NCBI RefSeq assembly: GCF_039822265.1
Contig: NZ_JBAJEX010000006.1
Span: 62,001-126,000, forward strand
Source: Thiobacter sp. AK1
GTDB taxonomy: Bacteria; Pseudomonadota; Gammaproteobacteria; Burkholderiales; Thiobacteraceae
Direction of reading: 5' to 3'
Length of the DNA stretch: 64,000 nt
A model generated the notes under the pieces. It made no database searches. It was not told where the DNA came from and was given only the letters and a program-made list of their open reading frames with translations. Below, one piece after another: positions 24,934-33,201 of this stretch (within the stretch, counting starts at the first letter, position 1; each line of letters starts with the position of its first letter). The translations under genes and the position numbers were made by a program.

Positions 24934-27797
24934 CCAAGCGGTGGCTAGTGATCGTCGCGTGCGCGTTAACGGCCCTCACGGTGTCGCAGCCAGTGTTTGC
25001 GTGGTGGAACACGGGGTGGGCTTACCGTGTTCCCATCAACGTGCCCGCCGGCGCTTCGGTGAACAGCACCGTGAAAGTGGATGTTGACTTCGCAGCTTTG
25101 CTCACCGCTGTCGGGGCGGTGGGGACGTTCGATCCCGCTTCCTGGCGCGTGGTCCGCGCGGATGACACTACGCTTGCGGCGACGCAGGAATGGACCGATA
25201 TGGTATATGGGGGTGCGTCGGATCCTCCTGGCAACAGCCGGGGCGAGCTGCGTTTCATTCTGCAGGACGCCGGTCCGACGACCTACTATTTGTATTTCGA
25301 TGTTCTTGCGAGCGGGCCCAAACCTGCCAACCCGCAGCCACCTATCAATGGCAATTTCGAAGTGGGCGGAACGGGAACGCAAAGCCCGCCCGGGTGGAGC
25401 GCAACCAAAGCGAACCCTCTCTTTGATGCGCAGGTGCGCCCGCCCGACATAGTGTCCGTCACTACCGATGGAGCCACCGTTGGCAACGGTACGCCCCCCA
25501 AACTCACAGACGGCACGCCCTACACCGGCTTTTACTCCTACCTGCTCGGCGCGCGTACGAACAATGAACCCAATGGCTTTGTGGGTCAGGCCGTTACGCT
25601 GACACGAAGCATCGCTGTGCCGGCCACCAACCCAGGCAACCTGGTGTTTCGCTATCGTGTGGAGGGCTGGGATGCGTCGGACAACGGCGCGAGCGATTTC
25701 GACTACCTGCGCGTTCGCCTGATCGGTTCGACCACCACGACCTTGGTGGGCCCCGGTGCAAACAATTACACCAGCTATCCATTCAGCCCCAACAAGGGAT
25801 TGAACCAGGCGAGCAATGCGCGCTCTGGTTGGGGTCAATACAACGGTTGGGACACCGACACACGAGGGATTCACCACGCCGGTATGACGCTCGCGCGGGG
25901 AAGTGAACCGTGGTTCACCGTCACCGCTCCGCTTGCCGCCTATGCGGGCCAAACCATCACGCTGGAAATCATGGCACGGAGCTATTTTGAGTATCGTTCC
26001 TGGTATCACATCGATGACGTGGAATGGAGTGTCGTCGCCGCCACCCTGGGCACACCCTCTACCAGGGTCGTCACGCCCGGCGGCTTCAACGCCTACGACA
26101 CGACCACGGCGCTAGGCAGCATCACCGGCTTCATCAAGACCAAAATCGCAGGTCAACCCTTCAATCTCGACCTCATCGCGCTGAACGCCACCAAGACGGC
26201 AATCGAAACGGGCTTCGTCGGGGCGGTGAAAGTGGAGCTGCTTAACGCCAGCAACAACAGCGGTGCGCTCGATGCCAACGGCTGCCGCAACACCTGGACG
26301 ACGATCCAGACGCTCAGTCCCAACCCGGTGTTCGCAGCAGCCGACCAGGGCCGCAAGACGGTGAGCTTCCAGGAAAACAATGCCTGGAAAGACGTGCGCG
26401 TGCGCGTGAGTTACCCCGCCACGGGCACGCCCACAGTGGTGGGTTGCTCCACCGACAACTTCGCCATCCGGCCGGCCACACTCGTCTGGTCCGCCACAGA
26501 TAGCGACTGGCAGACGGCAGGCACGACACGCGTCCTGAACAATGGCCTTGCCAACGGCGGCGTGGTGCACAAGGCCGGCCAGCCCTTTACCCTGACGGCC
26601 ACGGCGAAGAACGCGGCGGGCAATGTGACTGCAAACTACGACGGCGCACCCAGCGTGGTGGCGGTGAGCTGCGCGTTGCCCACGGGCTGTAGCGCCGGTA
26701 CCGTGAGTCCAGGCACTTGGACTGCGAGTGGCGGCACGGTGGTTTCCAACACCGCCACCTATTCCGAGGTGGGGGTGATCTCGGCGCAACTTGCGGATGC
26801 GACCTTTGCCGCGGTGGATGCAGCCGACGGTTCCACCGCGGCCGAGCGCACCATTCCCAGCGCGAGCCAAACAGTGGGGCGGTTCGTGCCGGATCATTTC
26901 GAGCTATCAGCCGCCAACGTTCCCGTCTTCAAGACCTTCGGCACCACGGCGTGCTCGCCACGCAGCTTCACATACATCGGCCAACCCTTTGGCTACTCGA
27001 CGGTGCCCGTTGCAACTGTTTATGCGAAAAATGCCGCTGGGCAGACCACGATGAATTACGCCGGCTCGTTGTGGAAACTCACGGCCAGCAGCGTGAGCCA
27101 GACCTACATCTCGATTCCGGCCACGCCCGCGCTCACGACGGTCCTGGGCGCGCCCACCGTGGCCTCCAACAACGATGGCACTGGCACCATCAGTGTGAAT
27201 TCCAGCGACACGCTGGCCTACACGCGGCCGCCGAGCGCGCCTTGGCCTGCGCCCTTCAACGCCAACATCACCCTCAGCGTAAGCGTCCAGGATGCGAGCG
27301 AGAACGGCACGGGGCAGGGCATCATTACCACCACCGCGCCGGCGATCTTCAATGGCGGCGGCAGCGGCATCGCCTTCGATTCTGGCAACGCCTTCCGTTA
27401 TGGCCGCCTGCGCCTTAGCAACGCGCACGGTTCGGAACGGTTGCCGCTTAAGGTGCCGATGAATGCGGAATGGTTCGACGGCACGGTGTTTCGCGCCAAC
27501 ACAGACGACAACTGCTCAAGCTTTACCCCAAGCCAGGTGAGTTTTTCCAACTGGTTGCGCAACCTGAACCCCGGTGAGACAACCGTGACGGCGGTCAATT
27601 TCGCCAACGGACAAGGCAGCATCGATCTTTCCGCGCCGGGCGTTGGCAACAGCGGCGCCGTGACCGTGACCTTGGATGTCCCCACCTGGCTGGAATTTCC
27701 CTGGGCCGGCGCGGGTCCGCTGGACCCTCAGGCGCGCGCCACTTTCGGCATCTATCGCGGCGGTCAAAACATGATTTACTGGCGGGAGCGGTATTGA
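24927..27797 (+). CDS. mshQ: MSHA biogenesis protein MshQ, large exported protein
   Basis: 956 aa from the ATG at 24927, which overlaps the mshP stop. The signal peptide (WLVIVACALTALTVSQPVFA) is followed by a DUF2341-like domain (WWNTGWAYRVPINVPAGASVNSTVKVDVDF to about residue 130), a carbohydrate/adhesin-like beta-rich middle (about 150-380; NGNFEVGGTG, WYHIDDVEW), and the C-terminal MshQ/DUF6701 region (about 430-956). The latter holds Ig-like segments and conserved Cys contexts (DANGCRNTW, VVGCSTDNF, SCALPTGCSAG, DDNCSSF). It probably sits at the pilus tip or surface as an adhesin (family inference). GC and codon use are a little lower in 25.2-26.0 kb than in the neighbouring genes. Confidence 0.85.
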   Translation: MLTKRWLVIVACALTALTVSQPVFAWWNTGWAYRVPINVPAGASVNSTVKVDVDFAALLTAVGAVGTFDPASWRVVRADDTTLAATQEWTDMVYGGASDPPGNSRGELRFILQDAGPTTYYLYFDVLASGPKPANPQPPINGNFEVGGTGTQSPPGWSATKANPLFDAQVRPPDIVSVTTDGATVGNGTPPKLTDGTPYTGFYSYLLGARTNNEPNGFVGQAVTLTRSIAVPATNPGNLVFRYRVEGWDASDNGASDFDYLRVRLIGSTTTTLVGPGANNYTSYPFSPNKGLNQASNARSGWGQYNGWDTDTRGIHHAGMTLARGSEPWFTVTAPLAAYAGQTITLEIMARSYFEYRSWYHIDDVEWSVVAATLGTPSTRVVTPGGFNAYDTTTALGSITGFIKTKIAGQPFNLDLIALNATKTAIETGFVGAVKVELLNASNNSGALDANGCRNTWTTIQTLSPNPVFAAADQGRKTVSFQENNAWKDVRVRVSYPATGTPTVVGCSTDNFAIRPATLVWSATDSDWQTAGTTRVLNNGLANGGVVHKAGQPFTLTATAKNAAGNVTANYDGAPSVVAVSCALPTGCSAGTVSPGTWTASGGTVVSNTATYSEVGVISAQLADATFAAVDAADGSTAAERTIPSASQTVGRFVPDHFELSAANVPVFKTFGTTACSPRSFTYIGQPFGYSTVPVATVYAKNAAGQTTMNYAGSLWKLTASSVSQTYISIPATPALTTVLGAPTVASNNDGTGTISVNSSDTLAYTRPPSAPWPAPFNANITLSVSVQDASENGTGQGIITTTAPAIFNGGGSGIAFDSGNAFRYGRLRLSNAHGSERLPLKVPMNAEWFDGTVFRANTDDNCSSFTPSQVSFSNWLRNLNPGETTVTAVNFANGQGSIDLSAPGVGNSGAVTVTLDVPTWLEFPWAGAGPLDPQARATFGIYRGGQNMIYWRERY

Positions 27798-27944
27798 ACC
27801 CAGATGGGCCATCTGCCCTGGGGGTCGCGCCGGCAATCGCGGTGAGCGCCGCGCCCACCCGCATGCGCACCAATGGCGCGGGGGCAGGATCGACCTTCCC
27901 ATCGCGTGGCCTGGGGAGGCGGGATCCAGGCCGACAAAATCAGT

Positions 27945-27972
27945 TTGACAACAATCACTTATTTCGTTAATT
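27945..27972 (+). promoter_or_regulatory. Candidate promoter for the mshI-mshN half
   Basis: Perfect -35 TTGACA (27945-27950); 16-17 bp on, a weak AT-rich -10 (TTAATT, 27967-27972). It lies in the 203-bp gap after mshQ, 29 bp before the mshI start. Confidence 0.5.
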
Positions 27973-28000
27973 TCGAGTCATTTCAAAGGATCGGGCGGGC

Positions 28001-28939
28001 GTGGCGTTTCCGTGGGGTAAAAAGAACCGGTCAGGCTGGATGACCCTCGCGTTCAGTGGCGACGAGGTGCTGCTCGCCCACTGCGAGCCGCGCAATGGCG
28101 CCAAGCCCTTGGTGACGGTATGTGGCAGCCTGCCTGCGCCACGGGACGACGTGGCCGCGCTGGCGCGCTTGGCGCGGGAGATGCGGCTTGCCGAGTATCG
28201 GGTCAGTGTGTTGCTGGGTCTCGACCAATACCAGATGATGGTCGTCGAAGCCCCTGGCGTGCCGCCGGAGGAGTTGAAGGTTGCGGTGCGCTGGCGGGTG
28301 AAGGACATGCTCGACTATCACATCGACGATGCGACCTTGGACATCCTCACGATTCCGCCAGGGCCGAGCGGCGGAACGCGTGCGCAATCCCTGTACGTGG
28401 TGGCCGCACGCAACGAGGTGATCGCCGGCTACATCACCCGGTGCCAGCAAGCGGGTATCCCCCTGTCGGTGATCGACATCCCGGAGATGGCCAGCCGCAA
28501 CCTCGCCAGTCTCGTCGCGCAACCGGGGCGAGGCGTGGCCATGCTCGCCTTTAGCAACGAGGGCGGGCTTTTCACGGTGAGCCACGAAGGCGAGCTCTAT
28601 CTCGCCCGCCACCTGGAGGTGACGCTTGATGACTTGGCCAACGGCGGCGTGCGCGAGGCCCATTTCGAGCGCATTACCCTGGAGGTGCAACGCTCCCTGG
28701 ATTACGTGGAGCGTCAGTTTGGTTTCGTCGCCGTGGCGCACCTGTGGCTGGCGCCCAATCCTGTCGCGCAGGCCCTGCGTGAGCACCTGGCGGGGAATCT
28801 CTATCTGCCGGTGAGTGTCCTCGATCTTGGCGAGATCCTGGATTTTTCGCGGGTTCCTGAGCTGGCTGGGCTTGAAGCCCAGACGCGGTTCTTTTTGCCC
28901 CTCGGAGGCAGTCTGCGGCATGAGGTCACTGCCTTATGA
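28001..28939 (+). CDS. mshI: MSHA biogenesis protein MshI (PilM-like)
   Basis: 312 aa from the GTG at 28001. It is an actin-like PilM-type protein without the strict ATPase motifs. MshI-type features are GWMTLAFSGDEVLLAHCE, VEAPGVPPEELKVAVRWRVKDMLDYHIDDATLDI and VIDIPEMASRNLASL. A C-terminal TLEVQRSLDYVERQFGF resembles PilM segments that bind the PilN N-terminus. It overlaps the next gene by ATGA. Together they form the cytoplasmic-inner membrane alignment complex of the pilus. Confidence 0.85.
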   Translation: MAFPWGKKNRSGWMTLAFSGDEVLLAHCEPRNGAKPLVTVCGSLPAPRDDVAALARLAREMRLAEYRVSVLLGLDQYQMMVVEAPGVPPEELKVAVRWRVKDMLDYHIDDATLDILTIPPGPSGGTRAQSLYVVAARNEVIAGYITRCQQAGIPLSVIDIPEMASRNLASLVAQPGRGVAMLAFSNEGGLFTVSHEGELYLARHLEVTLDDLANGGVREAHFERITLEVQRSLDYVERQFGFVAVAHLWLAPNPVAQALREHLAGNLYLPVSVLDLGEILDFSRVPELAGLEAQTRFFLPLGGSLRHEVTAL

Positions 28940-29550
28940 GCCAGCAGATCAACCTATTCAACCCCATCTTCCTCAAGCAGAAGAAGCTTTTTTCTGCACG
29001 CACCATGCTACAGGCGCTTGGCGTCATCGCCTTGGGTCTGATGGGGGTCACGACTTTCGCCTTTTGGCAAGTGAATGCGCTTAAGGCGGAGGTGGAGCGC
29101 AGCGAAAAGCGCCTGCAAGCGGAGGAGCTGCGTCTTGCCCAAGCGAAAAAGGCGTTGACGGCGCGTCGATCCAGCGACCAACTTGCGGATGAAATCAAAC
29201 GGCTCGAGGGCGAACTCGAGCGCCGTCAGACGCTGGCGGCCCTGTTGGAAAAGGGTGCCCTTGGGGAGACCGTGGGGTTGGCCAGCTTTCTTCGTGCCAT
29301 GGCCCGCCAGCACCAAGAAGGGCTGTGGCTTACCGCCGTGGAACTGACTGGTCGCGACTTGGCCTTGGTTGGACGTGCCCTGCGCCCGGAGGCGGTGCCG
29401 GACTATCTACGCCGGCTGGGACGGGAAGAGGTGCTGCGCGGACGCGAATTCGCAAGCTTGGTGATCACGCGACCCAAAGGGGACGATCAGACCGATCCTC
29501 CCTACGTAGAGTTTGTGCTGCGCACCACCCCGCCCAAGGAGCAACCATGA
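28936..29550 (+). CDS. PilN-like MSHA biogenesis protein
   Basis: 204 aa beginning MSQQINLFNPIFLKQKKLFSARTM; the INLFNP box is the PilN-type motif that docks on the PilM-like partner. It has one membrane helix (LQALGVIALGLMGVTTFAFWQV, 26-47), a coiled coil (about 48-100, VERSEKRLQAEELRLAQAKKAL) and a small periplasmic ferredoxin-like domain. It overlaps mshI and mshJ by 4 bp each. In Vibrio this role is sometimes listed as MshI2. Confidence 0.85.
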   Translation: MSQQINLFNPIFLKQKKLFSARTMLQALGVIALGLMGVTTFAFWQVNALKAEVERSEKRLQAEELRLAQAKKALTARRSSDQLADEIKRLEGELERRQTLAALLEKGALGETVGLASFLRAMARQHQEGLWLTAVELTGRDLALVGRALRPEAVPDYLRRLGREEVLRGREFASLVITRPKGDDQTDPPYVEFVLRTTPPKEQP

Positions 29551-30215
29551 AACAGAGCTGGGAACGTCTGGCCGAACGGATCGATGGCATGACGCTGCGG
29601 GAGCGTTTGCTCATCTTCCTTGCCGCGGCATTCGCCCTGGTGATGACGGTCACCCAGCTTGTCCTGGATCCCTTGACGGCGCGGCGCAAAGCCCTTCTCG
29701 AAGCTTTGCAAACACATCAAACGCGCTTGGATGCGGCGCGTGTGCAAGCGCAGGCGCTCGCCCAAAGCCTATCGGCCGACCCGGATGCGCCGCTACGCGC
29801 GCGCGTCCAGGCTCTGCGGGCGAACCTGGCGCAGACCGATGACCGCCTGGCTGGCTTGCAGCAAGGGTTGGTGAGCGCCGACCGGATGGCGGACCTGTTG
29901 CGTGAGTTGCTCACGCGTCACCCGGGCGTGCGGCTGGTCGCCTTGAAGAGCCTGCCGGCGCAGGGTGTGGCGGCTGACGGCAAGGTGGTCAGCGGCGCCG
30001 AAGCCAGGCAGCCGGCAATCGTTTATCGCCACGGCATTGAGCTCACGGTGGAAGGGCGCTACGCCGATCTGCTGGCCTACACCGAGGCGATCGAGGCATC
30101 TTCTTGGCGCCTGCTTTGGGGTGGCGCCAAGCTCACCGTTCAGACCTATCCCGTCTCCCGGCTCGTTCTCACCTTGTACACCCTCAGTCCGGAGAAACCA
30201 TGGCTTTCCGTCTGA
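29547..30215 (+). CDS. mshJ: MSHA biogenesis protein MshJ (PilO-like)
   Basis: 222 aa. A short cytoplasmic tail is followed by a helix (LLIFLAAAFALVMTVTQLVL, 20-40), a coiled coil of about 100 residues (ALLEALQTHQTRLDAARVQAQAL, RANLAQTDDRLAGLQQGL) and a C-terminal PilO-like fold (GIELTVEGRYADLLAYTEAIEAS). It lies between the PilN-like gene and mshK, overlapping both, as expected for the alignment subcomplex linking the platform to the secretin. Confidence 0.86.
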   Translation: MKQSWERLAERIDGMTLRERLLIFLAAAFALVMTVTQLVLDPLTARRKALLEALQTHQTRLDAARVQAQALAQSLSADPDAPLRARVQALRANLAQTDDRLAGLQQGLVSADRMADLLRELLTRHPGVRLVALKSLPAQGVAADGKVVSGAEARQPAIVYRHGIELTVEGRYADLLAYTEAIEASSWRLLWGGAKLTVQTYPVSRLVLTLYTLSPEKPWLSV

Positions 30216-30589
30216 TGGTCTGGCTCATGCTCGTGGCTGTGCCCGCCGGCGCTGCGGATCTGCCCGACCCCACGCGCCCGGCACTCGCGCCAGAAGGCGC
30301 GCCAGCAGGCAGCCTGCCCACGGCGTTTAACCCGCGCGTGCAAATGATCCGACTCGCGCCGGGTCGCGCGAGCGCCCTGGTGGACGGTCGGGAGGTCACG
30401 GTGGGCAGCCGCCTAGGCGAGCAGCGGGTGGTGCGCATTACGGAAGGAGAAGTGGTGCTCAAAGGACCCGAGGGTACGGAGGTGCTCAAGTTGTTCGCAG
30501 AGGTGGACAAGCGGCCGGTCGCAGGTAAAGCTGCGCCCGTTGCACGAAAGAAAAGCGATGCTCCGGCATCGAGGAAGGCGCAACCATGA
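30200..30589 (+). CDS. mshK: MSHA biogenesis protein MshK (PilP-like)
   Basis: 129 aa from the ATG at 30200, preceded by CCGGAG. The signal peptide (LMVWLMLVAVPAGAA) is followed by LPDPTRPALAPEG and VQMIRLAPGRASALVDGREVTVGSRLGEQRVVRITEGEVVLKGPEG, the short beta domain of the PilP/MshK/GspC-HR type that contacts the secretin. The tail is basic. It overlaps mshJ by 16 bp and mshL by 4 bp. Confidence 0.85.
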   Translation: MAFRLMVWLMLVAVPAGAADLPDPTRPALAPEGAPAGSLPTAFNPRVQMIRLAPGRASALVDGREVTVGSRLGEQRVVRITEGEVVLKGPEGTEVLKLFAEVDKRPVAGKAAPVARKKSDAPASRKAQP

Positions 30590-32268
30590 AGAAAATCCTC
30601 TACGGCCTGGTTTCCTTGCTCTTGGTCGGCTGTGCCACGCTACCGGAGCGCAAACCCACGACCCTGGAGCAGATCGACGCGGCGCTTGCACAAGGCGCCC
30701 AGTCCGCGGCCAAGCCGGCGACCCCAACCCAGGTGACCGAGGCGCTGATCCCGCCCTTGAAGCTCGAGGTGCCACCGCCTACGAGCGCGGAGCCGCGCTT
30801 CGATCTGGTGGTCAACAATGCCCCGGCCAATCAGGTGTTCATGGGCATCGTGCATGGCACACGCTACAGCATGCTGGTGCATCCTGAGGTGAGCGGCAGC
30901 ATCTCCGTCAATCTCAAGGATGTGACCGTCAAGGAAGCGTTGGACGCCATCCGCGAGCTCTACGGCTATGACTACCGCATCGAGGGAAATCGCATCTTCG
31001 TGCAGCCCCTCACCATGCAAACGCGCGTCTTCCAGGTGAACTATTTGACGGCGACGCGCAAGGGCACTTCCGATCTGCGCGTGGTATCCGGCTCGGTGAG
31101 CGATGCGCCGCGGGGTGCCAGCCCGGGGGTGGTGGGCGCGCCAGTCACCCAACCCGGCGCCACCACGGAAACCATCCAAAGCACGCGTGTGTCCACCCAA
31201 TCCGACACCAACTTCTGGACGGAGCTCACCAGTGCAGTGAGGGCCATCGTAGGTAGCGAAGGCGGCCGCAGCGTGGTGGTGAGCCCTCAGTCGGGCGTGA
31301 TCGTGGTGCGTGCGCTGCCCAACGAGTTGCGCGCGGTGGAGCAGTATTTGCGCGCGACCCAGGGCGCGGTGGACCGCCAGGTGATCCTGGAGGCCAAGAT
31401 CATCGAAGTGAGGCTCAATGACGAATTCCAGTCTGGCATCAACTGGGCGGCCTTCGATAGCCTCGGGCGCCACCGCTTCTCGGTGGGTGCCGACGCGGGC
31501 AATCTGCCGATTCCACCGGGCTCGCCGGTGCCTCCGGCGGGCGTTACTGCGGCGACCCTGGGCAACACGCTGGGCGTCGGCTTGCAAGCGACCGGCCGCA
31601 GCGCCGCCGGACTGTTTGGCATCGCCTTTCAGACCGGCAGCTTTGCCGCCCTCATGCAGTTTTTGCAAACCCAGGGCGCCGTCCACGTGCTCTCCAGTCC
31701 CCGCATCGCCACCCTCAACAACCAAAAGGCCGTGCTCAAGGTGGGCACCGACGACTTTTTCGTCACCAACGTGAGCACCACGATCACCACGGGCACAGCC
31801 GCCTCCACCCCCACAACGCCCAATGTCACCCTGCAGCCCTTCTTCTCCGGCATCGTGCTCGATGTCACGCCCCAGATCGACGACGAGGAAAACATCACGC
31901 TCCACATCCACCCGGCGGTGAGCAAGGTCACCACCAACGAAAAGGAGATCAACCTGGGCACGGCGGGTCAACTCAAGCTTCCGCTCGCTTCCAGCACGGT
32001 GAGCGAGACCGACAGCATCATCCGCACCCGCGATGGCCAGGTGGTGGCCATTGGCGGGTTGATGAAGTCTTCCTCCGAGGACGGACGGGTGCAAGTGCCG
32101 GGGGTGGGCGAGGTGCCCGTGCTGGGGGAATTGTTCAAGAACCGCAACCGCAGGCAAGAGAAGTCGGAGCTGGTAATCCTGCTCAAGGCCACCGTGGTGA
32201 AGGGTGGCGAGAGCTGGGCCGAGGACATCCTCGAGAGCCGGCGCAACATCCAGCGCATGACGCAATGA
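30586..32268 (+). CDS. mshL: MSHA outer-membrane secretin MshL
   Basis: 560 aa lipoprotein. Lipobox LVGC with Cys16. N-terminal secretin/TonB short N-domains (FDLVVNNAPANQVFMGIVHGTRYSMLVHPEVSGSISVNLKDVTVKEALDAIRELYGYDYRIEG) are followed by an N1-like repeat (VVVSPQSGVIVVRALPNELRAVEQYL). The secretin domain runs from about 260 (VILEAKIIEVRL), with VHVLSSPRIATLNNQKAVLKVGTDDFF and the C-terminal VPGVGEVPVLGELFKNRNRRQEKSELVILLKATVV. It forms the gated outer-membrane pore for the pilus. Confidence 0.93.
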   Translation: MKKILYGLVSLLLVGCATLPERKPTTLEQIDAALAQGAQSAAKPATPTQVTEALIPPLKLEVPPPTSAEPRFDLVVNNAPANQVFMGIVHGTRYSMLVHPEVSGSISVNLKDVTVKEALDAIRELYGYDYRIEGNRIFVQPLTMQTRVFQVNYLTATRKGTSDLRVVSGSVSDAPRGASPGVVGAPVTQPGATTETIQSTRVSTQSDTNFWTELTSAVRAIVGSEGGRSVVVSPQSGVIVVRALPNELRAVEQYLRATQGAVDRQVILEAKIIEVRLNDEFQSGINWAAFDSLGRHRFSVGADAGNLPIPPGSPVPPAGVTAATLGNTLGVGLQATGRSAAGLFGIAFQTGSFAALMQFLQTQGAVHVLSSPRIATLNNQKAVLKVGTDDFFVTNVSTTITTGTAASTPTTPNVTLQPFFSGIVLDVTPQIDDEENITLHIHPAVSKVTTNEKEINLGTAGQLKLPLASSTVSETDSIIRTRDGQVVAIGGLMKSSSEDGRVQVPGVGEVPVLGELFKNRNRRQEKSELVILLKATVVKGGESWAEDILESRRNIQRMTQ

Positions 32269-32301
32269 GCCGCCGCGCGCGACCCCTGCCGCGTTCGAGT
32301 C

Positions 32302-33201
32302 ATGTATAAGCACTATTTTGGATTGCGCGAAGCACCCTTCGGCATCACGCCCGATACCGCCTTTTCCTTTGCCTCCCGCAGCTTCCAAGAAGCCCTCAAT
32401 ACCTTGCTGGTGGCGGTGCAAAACGGCGAGGGCTTCATCGCGATCACCGGTGAGGTGGGCACGGGCAAAACCCATTTGTGCCGCAAGTTTCTCGCCAGTC
32501 TCGACTCAGGCTATGTGAGCGCCTATCTGCCCAACCCTTATCTGGAACCGCGCACCCTGTTGTTCGCCCTGGCCGAGGAATTGGGCTTGCCCCTGCCGCA
32601 GCAGGCCGATCAGCATCAGGCCTTGAAGGCCATCACCCGTGCCCTGCTGGATTACGCACGGGGCGGCAAGAAAGTGGTGCTCTGCTTGGACGAGGTGCAG
32701 GCCATGCCCGCAGAATCCCTGGAGGCGCTGCGCCTCCTGTCCAACCTGGAAACGGAGAAACGCAAGCTCATCCAGGTGGTGTTGTTTGGCCAGCCCGAGC
32801 TGGACGAACGTTTGTCCGCGCACCACCTGCGCCAGCTCAAAAGCCGCATTACCTTCGCCTATCGGCTCGCGCCCCTGTCCCGGCAGGAGACCGAATACTA
32901 CGTGGCGCATCGGTTGTCGGTGGCGGGCTATGGCGGCGCGCCCCTGTTCAGCCGACGGGCGCTGGCGCTTTTGCATCGTGCCAGCGGCGGCACGCCGCGC
33001 TTGATCAATGTGCTGGCCCACAAGGCCCTGATGCTGGTATTCGGCGAGGGTCGCAGGCGGGTAGAGGCCCGTCACGTGGTGCTTGCCGCGCGGGATACGC
33101 CAGCGGCGCGGCCCGTGCGCGTTGAGCCCGGATGGCTGTGGTCCGTGGCGGCAGGGCTGGGACTGGGCTTGCTGGCAGGGGCATGGGTGGCACTGCGATG
33201 A
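32302..33201 (+). CDS. mshM: MSHA biogenesis ATPase MshM (ExeA-like)
   Basis: 299 aa. MYKHYFGLREAPFGITPDTAFSFASRSFQEALNTLL is the ExeA/MshM/GspA start. Walker A is GEVGTGKTHLCRKF (about 51-64), Walker B VVLCLDEVQAMPAE and sensor VLFGQPELDERL. There is a C-terminal helix at about 275-295 (WLWSVAAGLGLGLLAGAWV) but no peptidoglycan-binding domain, as usual for MshM. It is thought to help secretin localisation or assembly. The start codon of mshN overlaps its stop. Confidence 0.9.
   Translation: MYKHYFGLREAPFGITPDTAFSFASRSFQEALNTLLVAVQNGEGFIAITGEVGTGKTHLCRKFLASLDSGYVSAYLPNPYLEPRTLLFALAEELGLPLPQQADQHQALKAITRALLDYARGGKKVVLCLDEVQAMPAESLEALRLLSNLETEKRKLIQVVLFGQPELDERLSAHHLRQLKSRITFAYRLAPLSRQETEYYVAHRLSVAGYGGAPLFSRRALALLHRASGGTPRLINVLAHKALMLVFGEGRRRVEARHVVLAARDTPAARPVRVEPGWLWSVAAGLGLGLLAGAWVALR

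Noticed and set aside
30640-32475. 611-codon open frame on the minus strand
   Set aside because: Antisense to mshL; no domain, composition typical of shadow frames.
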